From: Nonomuraea ceibae
GTDB taxonomy: Bacteria > Actinomycetota > Actinomycetes > Streptosporangiales > Streptosporangiaceae
Direction: 5' to 3'
DNA length: 64,000 bases
Assembly: GCF_019396325.1 (NCBI RefSeq)
Contig: NZ_JAHKRO010000038.1
Location: 1 to 64,000, forward strand
Shown: positions 1 through 20,055 of the stretch, piece by piece
How positions within the stretch are numbered: the first letter of the stretch is position 1
How the letters are laid out: every line of letters starts with the position of its first letter
Translations under genes and position numbers: made by a program
The notes under the pieces: generated by a model
Database searches by the model: none
What the model was told of the DNA's origin: nothing
The model's input: the letters and a program-made list of their open reading frames with translations, nothing else

Positions 1-1610
1 CCTGGAACGCGGCGAACCCCACCGGGTTCGCCGCGGTCCTGGCCGCCGACGAGCGGGGCGAGCTGCTGGCCGCCGGGGAGGCCGTCCTCGACGGGGCGCG
101 GCTGGCCGACCGGTTCGTCCCGGCCTCGCTCGGCGGCGCCTTCGTCGACGTGAACGGCCTCGTCCAGGAGATGCGGGCGGTCTTCAGGCGCGATCCCACG
201 CTGGGCATCGGCTACGGGGTGACGAGCTTCATCGCCGCGGTCCCGGTGTGGACGGCGGGCGACGCCGCCCAGCGCGCGTGGCTGGCCGGGCGGCTGCTCG
301 GCGGCGACCGGGCGGCGGCGGCGTTCACCGAGCTGGCCCACGGCGCCGACTTCTCGCGCATGTCGATGCGCGCCGAGGCGCACGGCGACAGCCTGGTGAT
401 GACCGGGACCAAGCAGCTCATCAACAACATCGGCCGGGCCCGCGCCGTCACCGTGTTCGCCCGCACCCGCGACGATCCCGGCAGCCGCAGCCACTCCATG
501 CTGCTGGTCGACCTGGCCGGCACCCGCGACTACCGCATCCTGCCCCGCCACCACACGTCCGGGCTGCGCGCCACCCCGCTGGCCGGGGTGGCGTTCGACG
601 GCAGCCGGGTGCCCGCGGACGCGCTGCTCGGCGAGCCCGGCACCGGCCTGGAGACCGCGCTGCGCGCCTTCCAGGTGACGCGGATCGCGCTGCCCGCCAT
701 CGCGCTCGGCGCCCTGGACACCCAGCTCCGGCTGGCGTTGAGCTTCGCGGGGGAGCGGGTGCTCTACGGCCGGCCGGTGGCCGACATCCCGGTCACCCGC
801 GACTGCCTGGTGGGCGTCTTCGCCGACCTCCTGGTGTGCGACGCGTTCGGCGCGGTGGCCGGGCGCGCCCTGCACCTGCTGCCCGAGCAGACCAGCGTGC
901 TCGCGGCGGCCTGCAAGTACGTGGTGTGCGCCCTGCTCGACTCGGCCTCCTACGACCTCTTCACGATCCTCGGCGCGCGCTCGTACCTGCGGGAGGGCCC
1001 CTACGGGATCTTCCAGAAGTATCACCGGGATCTCGCCGTGGCCGCGCTGGCCCATTCGAGCAGCGCCGCCTGCCTGGCGACGATCATCCCGCAGCTGCCC
1101 CGGCTGGCGCGGCGGAGCTGGCTGCGCGCCGACGCCGGGCCGGACGAGCTGTTCGACCTCGGCTCCGCGCTGCCCGAGCTCGACTTCGACAGGCTGGCGC
1201 CGGACGCGCGGGGCCGCGACAGCCTGACCGCCGCGCTGTCGCGGATCGAGGACGCCGAGCTGCGGGCGTTCTTCCTCGACCGGCTGGCCGAGCTGCGCAC
1301 GCGCTGCGAGGAGCTGCCGCCGGGCGAGCGGACCGTGACGGCCTCGGCGGACACGTTCGCGCTGGCCGAGCAGTACGCGTTCACGCTGGCCGCCGCCGCG
1401 TGCGCGGGGGTGACGGCGGCGCGGGCCGGCGACTTCGGCGCCGCCTGGCAGCGGGTCGCCCTGCGCCGGATCGCCGCCCGCCTCGGGGCGCCCGCCCGGC
1501 CGGCGGGCGAGGCGGGCGAGGTGATGTTCGCCGAGCTGCTGGCCCGGCACGAGGACTCGCGCACCTTCGACGTGATCCCCCGGCGGCTGGCCAGGCACGG
1601 ACGCCGGTGA
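1..1610 (+). CDS. Acyl-CoA dehydrogenase family protein (5' partial)
   Basis: The reading frame is open from position 3 with no start in the window, so the gene begins to the left; the ATG-like positions near 150 are internal. About 535 residues are visible. The fold is that of a flavin-dependent acyl-CoA dehydrogenase: an N-terminal helical region, a middle beta domain with FTELAHGADFS and a GTKQLINN stretch that normally contacts FAD and the acyl chain, then a helical domain. REGPYGIFQKY (about 1000-1020) sits where the C-terminal domain usually carries the active-site Glu. An extra helical C-terminus follows. It lies 36 bp before the SARP gene in the same direction. In lipopeptide clusters such enzymes desaturate or otherwise tailor the fatty acyl starter; here that role is inferred from position only. 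The family is clear; the substrate is unknown. Confidence 0.85.
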   Translation, partial: WNAANPTGFAAVLAADERGELLAAGEAVLDGARLADRFVPASLGGAFVDVNGLVQEMRAVFRRDPTLGIGYGVTSFIAAVPVWTAGDAAQRAWLAGRLLGGDRAAAAFTELAHGADFSRMSMRAEAHGDSLVMTGTKQLINNIGRARAVTVFARTRDDPGSRSHSMLLVDLAGTRDYRILPRHHTSGLRATPLAGVAFDGSRVPADALLGEPGTGLETALRAFQVTRIALPAIALGALDTQLRLALSFAGERVLYGRPVADIPVTRDCLVGVFADLLVCDAFGAVAGRALHLLPEQTSVLAAACKYVVCALLDSASYDLFTILGARSYLREGPYGIFQKYHRDLAVAALAHSSSAACLATIIPQLPRLARRSWLRADAGPDELFDLGSALPELDFDRLAPDARGRDSLTAALSRIEDAELRAFFLDRLAELRTRCEELPPGERTVTASADTFALAEQYAFTLAAAACAGVTAARAGDFGAAWQRVALRRIAARLGAPARPAGEAGEVMFAELLARHEDSRTFDVIPRRLARHGRR

Positions 1611-1646
1611 CGACCCGAGACGAGCTTCGTGATGAAAGGTGATGGG

Positions 1647-3515
1647 GTGCTGCACTTTCGCATACTCGGCCCGATAACGGTGAGCGGGGCGTCGGGGCCG
1701 GTCGAACTCAGCGCCACCAAGATCCGTACGCTGCTGGCGATCCTCCTGCTGTCGCGCTCGCGCATCGTGTCGGACTCCTGGATCGCGGAGATGCTGTGGG
1801 GGGAGGAGCTGCCCACCACCTCCGAGGCGCAGATCCAGATCTACGTCTCGCGGCTGCGGCAGAAGCTCGGCGTCTCCATCACCCGGCAGCGGCCCGGCTA
1901 CCTCATGGAGGCCGACCCGGACGCGGTGGACCTGCTCGTCTTCGAGAAGCTCACCCGGCAGGGCAGGCACCTGCTGGAGAAGGGAGCGGCGGGCGAGGCG
2001 GCGCGCGTGCTGGGCGAGGCGCTGGCACTCTGGCGCGGCCCTGCGCTGTCCGGCGCCACCGACCTGCTCACCGCCGTGGAGCGGCCCCGCCTGGAGGAGG
2101 CCAAACTCGCCACCCTGGAGGACCGCGTCGACGCCGACCTGCTCCTGGGCCGGCACAGCGGCCTGGTGTCCGAGCTGACCGGGCTGGTGTCCAGGCACCC
2201 GTGGCGCGAGCGCCTGCGCGGCCAGCTCATGCTGGCCCTGCACCGCTCGGGCCGGCAGGCCGACGCGATCAACGTCTACGAGGACCTGCGCGGCCTGCTC
2301 GCCGACGACCTGTCCACCGAGCCCGGCCAGGAGCTGCGCGAGCTGTACGGCAAGGTGCTCGTCGGCGACCCGGCGCTCGACACGGCCGGGGAGCGCGCGA
2401 CGGTCACCACGCGCCTGCGCCCCGGCCAGCTCCCGCCCGACGTGGGCGACTTCACCGGCAGGTCCGCGGAGTCCGCCGAGCTCAGCGCCTCGCTCGGCAG
2501 CAAGGGCGGCCAGGGCGTCACGGTGGGCTCGGTCGTCGGCGGCATGGCCGGGGTGGGCAAGACCGCGCTGGCCGTCCACGTCGCCTACCAGGTCCTCGAC
2601 CGCTACCCGGACGGCCAGCTCTTCGTCGACCTCGGCGGGCTGCGGGCCCGCCCGGTGTCGCCGTTCGACGCGCTCGGCGAGATGCTGCTGTCGCTCGGCG
2701 TGGACGCCTCGGCGGTGCCGGCCTCGTTCGAGGAGCGCGTCCGCCTCTACCGGAGCCGGATGATCCACCAGCGGATCATGGTGGTGCTCGACGACGCGGC
2801 CGGTGAGCAGCAGGTCCGCCCGCTGCTGCCGCCGGGCCCGAGGAGCGCCGTCCTGGTGACCGGCCGGGCGCGGCTGGTGCTCGCCGGGATGCCGGCACTG
2901 GACCTGGACGTGCCGGCCGAGCGGCACGCCGTCGACCTGCTCGGCCGGATCATCGGCGCCGGCCGCGTCCAGGCGGAGCCGGAGGAGGCCGCGCGCATCG
3001 CCGCGTTCTGCGGCCGGCTGCCGCTGGGCGTCCGCCTGGCCGGCATGCGCCTGGTGGCCAAGCCGCACTGGTCGCTGGGCCAGCTCGCCCAGCGGCTGGC
3101 CGACCCTCGGCAGCGGCTGGCGGAGCTGGGCGCCGCCGATGCCACGCTCCGGGACCGGCTGGGCCGCAGCTACCTGGCGCTGGCGCCGGACACCCAGCGG
3201 GCCCTGCGGCTGCTCGTGCTGCTCGACGTGCCCGCCTTCACGCTGTGGATGGCGGCCGTCGTCCTCGACACCAAGGTCACCCGGGCCCGCGACCTGGTCG
3301 AGCAGCTGCTGGACGCGCGGCTGCTGGAGAGCGTGCCCGGCACGCACGGGATGTCCGCGCAGTACCGCTTCCACCCGCTGGTCCGCGCGCTCGCGCTGGA
3401 CTTCGCCGTGCGGGAGGACTCCTCGCTGGACCGCCAGGCGGCCCTGGCCCGGATGACGGCCGCCTCCATCCAGATGGACGGCATCGGCTTCCGCGAGATC
3501 GCCCCGGCCCAGTGA
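1647..3515 (+). CDS. SARP/AfsR-family transcriptional regulator with NB-ARC ATPase
   Basis: Predicted cluster activator of about 622 residues. I choose the GTG at 1647 (protein starting LHFRILGPITV) because an AAAGGTGAT stretch lies just upstream and SARPs characteristically begin FRILGP; GTG 1629 or ATG 1632 would add five or six residues. The N-terminal 95 residues form an OmpR-like winged helix (QIYVSRLRQKLG, GYLM), followed by a bacterial transcriptional activation domain to about 245 (HRSGRQADAINVYEDLR). An NB-ARC ATPase follows with Walker A GMAGVGKTAL (near residue 301) and Walker B IMVVLDDA (near 377). AfsR itself has a long C-terminal TPR region; this protein stops soon after the ATPase, so it is an intermediate-length SARP. 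Direct repeats with an 11-bp period before mbtH and the NRPS are its likely targets. Confidence 0.9.
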   Translation: MLHFRILGPITVSGASGPVELSATKIRTLLAILLLSRSRIVSDSWIAEMLWGEELPTTSEAQIQIYVSRLRQKLGVSITRQRPGYLMEADPDAVDLLVFEKLTRQGRHLLEKGAAGEAARVLGEALALWRGPALSGATDLLTAVERPRLEEAKLATLEDRVDADLLLGRHSGLVSELTGLVSRHPWRERLRGQLMLALHRSGRQADAINVYEDLRGLLADDLSTEPGQELRELYGKVLVGDPALDTAGERATVTTRLRPGQLPPDVGDFTGRSAESAELSASLGSKGGQGVTVGSVVGGMAGVGKTALAVHVAYQVLDRYPDGQLFVDLGGLRARPVSPFDALGEMLLSLGVDASAVPASFEERVRLYRSRMIHQRIMVVLDDAAGEQQVRPLLPPGPRSAVLVTGRARLVLAGMPALDLDVPAERHAVDLLGRIIGAGRVQAEPEEAARIAAFCGRLPLGVRLAGMRLVAKPHWSLGQLAQRLADPRQRLAELGAADATLRDRLGRSYLALAPDTQRALRLLVLLDVPAFTLWMAAVVLDTKVTRARDLVEQLLDARLLESVPGTHGMSAQYRFHPLVRALALDFAVREDSSLDRQAALARMTAASIQMDGIGFREIAPAQ

Positions 3516-3545
3516 TCAAGAAAGACCAGTAAATCGGGAGACATC

Positions 3546-3563
3546 CGTATAGGGCGGATATGG
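3546..3563 (+). promoter_or_regulatory. Imperfect SARP-type heptamer repeat upstream of mbtH
   Basis: CGTATAG (3546-3552), a 4-bp spacer, then GATATGG (3557-3563), which matches CGTATAG at four of seven positions. The 11-bp period matches the arrangement known for SARP sites. It sits about 70 bp before the mbtH start in the gap after the regulator gene. The first half is identical to both halves of the repeat before the NRPS. Confidence 0.45.
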
Positions 3564-3630
3564 CGGAGGCGTCGAGACTCCTCGCGACGACCACGCCGGC
3601 GCACCGGCGCCGCGCAGCGAGGAGTTCCCC

Positions 3631-3840
3631 ATGACCGAGCAGCGAACCGCCGCCCCGTTCCTCGTCGTGCTCAACGACGAGGAACAGCATTCGATCTGGT
3701 GGGCCGACCGGGCTCTCCCGGCCGGCTGGAGACCCGAAGGGTTCACCGGGACCCGCGAGGAATGCCTCGCCCACATCGGGCGCGTGTGGACCGACATGCG
3801 CCCCGCGAGCCTGCGCCGCGGTACGGGCGCCCCCGTATAG
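3631..3840 (+). CDS. MbtH-like protein, NRPS adenylation chaperone
   Basis: A 69-residue protein of usual MbtH length. It carries the family landmarks in order: FLVVLNDEEQHSIWW, PAGW, a conserved Cys in EECLAHI, and the closing WTDMRP. The residue after SIW is W where most members have P. MbtH proteins bind adenylation domains and are often needed for their folding or activity. The gene lies between the SARP regulator and the first NRPS, the usual position, and has a GAGGAG ribosome-binding site 6-8 bp before ATG. Its stop codon TAG (3838-3840) is itself part of the direct repeat before the NRPS, so coding and regulatory sequence overlap. Confidence 0.95.
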   Translation: MTEQRTAAPFLVVLNDEEQHSIWWADRALPAGWRPEGFTGTREECLAHIGRVWTDMRPASLRRGTGAPV

Positions 3841-3851
3841 GGCCCGTATAG
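3834..3851 (+). promoter_or_regulatory. Perfect SARP-type direct heptamer repeat upstream of the NRPS
   Basis: CGTATAG at 3834-3840 and again at 3845-3851, separated by GGCC, giving an exact 11-bp period, that is one helical turn. Established SARP sites (ActII-ORF4, DnrI) are heptamer direct repeats with this spacing. It lies 58 bp before the NRPS start at 3909. No obvious -10 box sits 8 bp downstream, so promoter geometry is unproven. Confidence 0.6.
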
Positions 3852-3908
3852 GCGCTGATCCAAGGCTCGTTCTCTGATGGCCGACCACCTGTCTAGGGAG
3901 CAACGGGG

Positions 3909-14933
<11,025 letters not shown>

Positions 14934-14943
14934 GAGTCCGCTC

Positions 14944-17900
14944 ATGAAGCGCCGAGGTCTGGCCGATTACCTGCCCCTGTCGCCGCTCCAGGAGGGAATG
15001 CTGTTCCATTCCCTCTACGACCACGACGCCGTCGACGTCTACATGCCGCAGACGGTCCTGGAGTTCCACGGCGAGCTCGACATCGAGGCGCTGCGCGTCG
15101 CCGTCCGCGCCCTGCTGGAACGCCACGTCAACCTGAAGGCCTGCTTCCGCACCCGCAAGAACCGGGGCGCGCCGGTGCAGTTGATCCCCGTCGACGTGGA
15201 GGTGCCGCTGCGCCGGATCGAGCTGGCCGACCTGCCCGAGGCCGACCGGGACGCCGAGCTGGAACGGCTGCTCCTGGCCGACCAGGCCGAGCGGTTCGAC
15301 CTGGCGAAGCCGCCGCTGCTGCGGATCATGGTGATCCGCTGCGCCGAGGGCAGGACGCTGCTGGTGCTCACGCACCACCACATCCTGATGGACGGCTGGT
15401 CGGCGCCGCCGCTGTTCAGGGACCTGCTCACCCTCTACCGGCAGCACGGCGACCCGGCCGGGCTGCCGCCGGTGACCCCGTACAAGACCTACCTGGAGTG
15501 GCTGGCGCGGCAGGACGCCGACGCGGGGCGGCAGGCGTGGACGCGGGAGCTCCAGGGCCTGGACGAGCCGACGCTCGTCGTGCCCGAGCTCGGCGACCAC
15601 ATCCCGGGGCTGCCCGGCACGGTCACGGCCACGCTGAGCGCCGAGCTCACCGACGGCCTCACCCGGCAGGCGCGCCGGGCCGGGCTCACGGTCAACACCG
15701 TGGTCCAGGGCATCTGGGGGCTGGCCCTGGCCCGGCTGCTCGGCCGCGACGACGTGGTGTTCGGCGCGACCGTGTCCGGCAGGCCGCCGGAGATCGCGGG
15801 CGTCGAGGACATGGTGGGCCTGTTCATCAACACGGTGCCCGTCCGGCTGCGGATCACGCCGGGCGACTCGCTCGCCGACGTGTGCGGCCGGCTCCAGCGC
15901 ACCCAGGCCGAGCTGCTGCCCCACCACCACCTCGGCCTGGTCGAGATCCAGAGGCTGGCCGGCGGCGGGACGCTGTTCGACACGCTGATGGTGTTCGAGA
16001 ACTACCCGCCGGCGACCGACGCCGACCGCGACATGGGCGCGATGGTGAGCGTCGTGGGCACGGCGGGCACCGACGCCACCCACTACCCGCTGTCTCTCGC
16101 CGTGGCCCCCGGCACCGGCCTGGAGCTGCGGCTGGACTACCAGACCGACCTGTTCGAGCGGGAGTTCGCCGAGCGGGTCCTCGGCTGGCTGGTGCGGCTG
16201 GCGGAGTCGTTCGCCGACGACCCGGTCCGCCCGGTGTCCGGCGTGGACGTCCTGCACCCCGCCGAGCGCGAGCGGGTGCTGGTCACCAACAACGCCACCG
16301 CGCACGAGGTGCCGCGCGCCACCCTGCCCGAGCTGTTCGAGGCCCAGGCCGCCCGCACGCCCGACGCGGTCGCGGTCGTGTCCGGCGGCGCCGCGCTCAC
16401 GTACGCGGAGCTCGACGAGCGCGCCGGCCGTCTCGCGGCCGAGCTCGCCGCGCGGGGGGCCGGGCCGGAGCGCCTGGTCGGCGTGGCGCTGCCGCGCTCG
16501 CCGGACCTGATCGTGGCGATCCTGGCGGTCCTCAAGTCGGGCGCCGCCTACGTGCCCGTCGACCCCGACTACCCGGCCGCCCGCATCGCCTACCTCGTGC
16601 GGGACGCCGCGCCCGCCGTCGTCGTCTCGCGCTCGGACGTGCTCGGCGGCGGCGACCTGCCCGACGGGGTCGACACCCTGCTGATCGACGGCGACCGCGC
16701 CGCCGACCCGCCCGCCGTCCGGCTGCCCGCGCCGGACCCGGCGAACCCCGCGTACGTGATCTACACCTCCGGGTCCACCGGGACGCCCAAGGGCGTCGTG
16801 GTCACCCACGCGAACGTGGCGAACCTGTTCCACGACCACCTGGCCGGCCTGTACCGCCCGCTCGCGGGCGACGGGCGGTTCCGGGTGGCGCTGGCCGCGT
16901 CGATCTCCTTCGACGCCTCGGTCGCCGGGCTGCTGTGGATGCTGGCCGGGCACGAGCTGCACGTCCTGGACGACGACTGCCGCTACGACCCCGCCGCGTT
17001 CGTCGCCTACGCGCGGGCCAACCGGCTCGACCTGGTCGACGTGACGCCGTCGTTCGCCGAGCAGCTCGTCGCCGCCGGCCTGCTGGCCGAGGCGCCCCCG
17101 AAGGTGCTGGTCGTGGGCGGCGAGCCGATGAGCGAGCCGCTGCTCGACGCCCTCGCGGGCGCCACCGGGACCGCCGTCTACAACTGTTACGGGCCGACGG
17201 AGGCCACGGTCGACGCGCTCTACCACCGGATGGCCGGCGAGCGCGAGCAGGTCATCGGCAGGCCGCTGTGGAACGTGCGCGCCTACGTGCTCGACGCCCA
17301 CGGCCTGCCCGTGCCGATCGGGGTCACCGGCGAGCTGCACCTCGCGGGCGCCGGGGTGGCCAGGGGCTACCTCAACCGTCCCGGGCTCACGGCCGAGCGC
17401 TTCGTGCCCTGCCCGTTCGGCGCGCCGGGGGAGCGGATGTACCGCACCGGCGACCTGGTCCGCTGGCGCGACGACGGCACCGTGGAGTACCTGGGCCGCG
17501 CCGACGAGCAGGTCAAGATCCGCGGCTTCCGCGTCGAGCTCGGCGAGGTCGAGAACGCCCTGGTCCAGCACCCCGGCGTGGCGCAGGCCGTCGCCGTCGC
17601 GCGGGCGGACCAGCTCGTCGCCTACGTCGTCCCCTCGGGCGGCGACGACGACGCGGCCGGCCGCCAGGTCGAGGAGTGGCTGAAGCTCCACGAGTCCATC
17701 GAGCACACCGACCTGGAGGAGACCCCGTTCGGCACCGACTTCGGCGGCTGGGACTCCAGCTACACGGGGGAGCCGATCCCGCTCGACCAGATGGAGAGCT
17801 GGCGCGCCGCCGTGATCGCGCGCATCGCCGAGTACCGGCCCCGGCGCGTCCTGGAGATCGGCGTCGGCACCGGCCTGCTGCTGGCCAAGCTCGTGGACGA

Positions 17901-20055
17901 CGTGGAGACCTACTGGGGCACCGACCTGTCGCCCTCCGCGATCGCGCTGCTCGGCGAGCACGTCAAGGCCCAGGGCCTGACCGACAAGGTACGGCTGCGC
18001 TCGCAGCCCGCCGACGTGACCGACGGGCTGCCTGCCGGGTTCTTCGACACCGTGATCCTCAACTCGGTCGTCCAGTACTTCCCCAACGGCGCCTACCTGA
18101 GGCAGGTGCTCAACCAGGCGATCGACCTGCTCGCCCCGGGCGGCAGGCTGTTCGTCGGCGACGTCCGCCGCGGCGAGACCCTCCGCGCGCTGCACACCGC
18201 GATCCAGTTCGGCAGGGAGAACAAGGCCGCCGACCAGGCCATGCTCGCCGGCGTCGAGCGGGCGATGCGGCTGGAGCGGGAGCTGGTGATCGACCCCGAG
18301 TTCTTCACCACCCTGGCCGAGGAGAACGGCAGCGTCGGCGCCGTCGACATCCGGCTCAAGCGCGGCGCCGACCACAACGAGCTGACCCGGCACCGCTACG
18401 AGGTCGTGCTGCACAAGACGCCCGTCCCCGGCCGGTCCGTGGAGGCGGTGCCCGAGCTCGTCTGGGGCAGGGACGTGCACGGCCTCGGCGACCTGGACGG
18501 GCGCCTCGGCCGGCCGGTCCGCGTGACCGGCATCCCGAACGCGCGCCTGGTCAACGAGGTCGCCGCGGCGCAGGCGCTCACGCAGGGCGTGTCGCCGGAG
18601 CTGGTGCGGGCGCAGCTGACCGCCCCCATCCCGGCCGCCGACCCCGAGGCGCTGCACGCCTGGGCGGCGAGGACCGGCCACTCCGTCTACCTGACCTGGT
18701 CGCGCGGCCGGGCCGACGCCTTCGACGCGGTCTTCCTGCCGCACGCGGCGGCGCCCGCCGCGCTCGACGGCCTCTACCTGGCCCGGGCGGACAGGCCGTG
18801 GCCGGACACGGTCAACGACCCCGCAGGCGCGCGCCGCACCGGCGAGCTCGCCGTGTCGCTGCGGCGCTTCGCCGGCGAATGGCTGCCCGGCCACATGGTG
18901 CCCGCCGCGATCGTCGTGCTGGACGCCTTCCCGCTCACCGCCAACGGCAAGCTCGACCGGGCCGCGCTGCCCGCGCCCGACCTGTCCGGCCTGGTGTCGA
19001 GCGGCGAGCCGCGCAACGCCAGGGAGGAGACCCTCTGCCGGCTGTTCGCCGAGGTGCTGGGGCTGGACCGGGTCGGCGTCGACGACGGGTTCTTCGAGCT
19101 GGGCGGCAACTCGCTGCTCGCGATCCGGCTCGCCGCGCGGATCCGCTCGGTGCTGGGCCACGAGCTGCCGGTGCGCGTCGTGTTCGAGGCCCCGACCGCC
19201 GCTGCGCTCGCCCGGCGGCTGGGCTCCGACGCCAAGGACGCCGGGCTGGGGGTGCTGCTCCCGCTGCAGACCGGCGGGAGCCGGCCGCCGCTGTTCTGCG
19301 TGCACCCGGCGGGCGGCCTGGCCTGGCCCTACGCGCGGCTCATCGGGATGCTCGACGCGGACCAGCCCATCTACGGCATCCAGGCGCGCGGCATCGCCCA
19401 GCCGGACCTGAGCCCGCGCTCGATCGGCGAGATGGCCGCCGACTACGCCGAGCAGCTGCGCACCGTCGCCCCCGAAGGCCCCTACCGCCTGCTGGGCTGG
19501 TCGTGGGGCGGCCGGATCGCCCACGAGGTCGCCGTGCACCTGCGCAGGTTCGGCCACCAGGTCGACCTGCTGGCGATGCTCGACGCCTACCCCGACGAGG
19601 AGCCGGGCGAGGTGCCGACCGAGGCCGAGTTCATCGGCAACATCCTGCGCGAGACCGGCGTCGACACCAGCGCCCTGGACGGCCGCCCGCTGTCGTTCGC
19701 CCTGCTGCGCGAGGTCCTCAGCGACATCGAGTCCCCGCTTCAGGCGATCAAGGACAACGGCGCGCCGCTGACGGACCTCGACGAGCCGACGCTGCGCTCG
19801 CTCTACCGCGTCTACCGCAACGAGGAGGGCATCGGATCTCAGCCGCCGGACGCCGCCTTCGACGGCGACCTGCTGTTCTTCACGGCGGCTGAGGGCAAGC
19901 CGGTGGCATCGCCGGGCGAGCTGTGGCGGCCGTACGTCGCCGGGAGCATCAAGGAGTACGAGATTTCCTGCGCACACCACCAGATGGCCGATCCGGGCCC
20001 GCTGTCCGAGATCGCCGCCCTGCTGAAGGCCCACCTCGGGCAGGTGAACCGATGA
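14944..20055 (+). CDS. Terminal NRPS module: C-A(N-methyltransferase)-T-TE (1703 aa)
   Basis: Start ATG 14944, ten bases after the previous stop; an upstream TTG-initiated extension would begin inside the first NRPS and is unlikely. C: LPLSPLQEGMLFH and HHILMDGWS near residue 145, the type that usually follows an E domain. A: about 461-910 then 1160-1340, hand-read pocket DAADVGCVDK, with Asp at two positions as in Arg-type pockets. A SAM methyltransferase (VLEIGVGTG near 969; FGGWDSSY before it) is inserted after core A8 (about 911-1159), the usual place of N-methyltransferases. T: GGNSL near 1387. TE: LFCVHPAGG, nucleophile motif GWSWGG near 1518, terminal His in CAHHQM near 1676. The TE releases the chain by hydrolysis or cyclisation. 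The MFS gene overlaps its stop by ATGA. Confidence 0.96.
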   Translation: MKRRGLADYLPLSPLQEGMLFHSLYDHDAVDVYMPQTVLEFHGELDIEALRVAVRALLERHVNLKACFRTRKNRGAPVQLIPVDVEVPLRRIELADLPEADRDAELERLLLADQAERFDLAKPPLLRIMVIRCAEGRTLLVLTHHHILMDGWSAPPLFRDLLTLYRQHGDPAGLPPVTPYKTYLEWLARQDADAGRQAWTRELQGLDEPTLVVPELGDHIPGLPGTVTATLSAELTDGLTRQARRAGLTVNTVVQGIWGLALARLLGRDDVVFGATVSGRPPEIAGVEDMVGLFINTVPVRLRITPGDSLADVCGRLQRTQAELLPHHHLGLVEIQRLAGGGTLFDTLMVFENYPPATDADRDMGAMVSVVGTAGTDATHYPLSLAVAPGTGLELRLDYQTDLFEREFAERVLGWLVRLAESFADDPVRPVSGVDVLHPAERERVLVTNNATAHEVPRATLPELFEAQAARTPDAVAVVSGGAALTYAELDERAGRLAAELAARGAGPERLVGVALPRSPDLIVAILAVLKSGAAYVPVDPDYPAARIAYLVRDAAPAVVVSRSDVLGGGDLPDGVDTLLIDGDRAADPPAVRLPAPDPANPAYVIYTSGSTGTPKGVVVTHANVANLFHDHLAGLYRPLAGDGRFRVALAASISFDASVAGLLWMLAGHELHVLDDDCRYDPAAFVAYARANRLDLVDVTPSFAEQLVAAGLLAEAPPKVLVVGGEPMSEPLLDALAGATGTAVYNCYGPTEATVDALYHRMAGEREQVIGRPLWNVRAYVLDAHGLPVPIGVTGELHLAGAGVARGYLNRPGLTAERFVPCPFGAPGERMYRTGDLVRWRDDGTVEYLGRADEQVKIRGFRVELGEVENALVQHPGVAQAVAVARADQLVAYVVPSGGDDDAAGRQVEEWLKLHESIEHTDLEETPFGTDFGGWDSSYTGEPIPLDQMESWRAAVIARIAEYRPRRVLEIGVGTGLLLAKLVDDVETYWGTDLSPSAIALLGEHVKAQGLTDKVRLRSQPADVTDGLPAGFFDTVILNSVVQYFPNGAYLRQVLNQAIDLLAPGGRLFVGDVRRGETLRALHTAIQFGRENKAADQAMLAGVERAMRLERELVIDPEFFTTLAEENGSVGAVDIRLKRGADHNELTRHRYEVVLHKTPVPGRSVEAVPELVWGRDVHGLGDLDGRLGRPVRVTGIPNARLVNEVAAAQALTQGVSPELVRAQLTAPIPAADPEALHAWAARTGHSVYLTWSRGRADAFDAVFLPHAAAPAALDGLYLARADRPWPDTVNDPAGARRTGELAVSLRRFAGEWLPGHMVPAAIVVLDAFPLTANGKLDRAALPAPDLSGLVSSGEPRNAREETLCRLFAEVLGLDRVGVDDGFFELGGNSLLAIRLAARIRSVLGHELPVRVVFEAPTAAALARRLGSDAKDAGLGVLLPLQTGGSRPPLFCVHPAGGLAWPYARLIGMLDADQPIYGIQARGIAQPDLSPRSIGEMAADYAEQLRTVAPEGPYRLLGWSWGGRIAHEVAVHLRRFGHQVDLLAMLDAYPDEEPGEVPTEAEFIGNILRETGVDTSALDGRPLSFALLREVLSDIESPLQAIKDNGAPLTDLDEPTLRSLYRVYRNEEGIGSQPPDAAFDGDLLFFTAAEGKPVASPGELWRPYVAGSIKEYEISCAHHQMADPGPLSEIAALLKAHLGQVNR

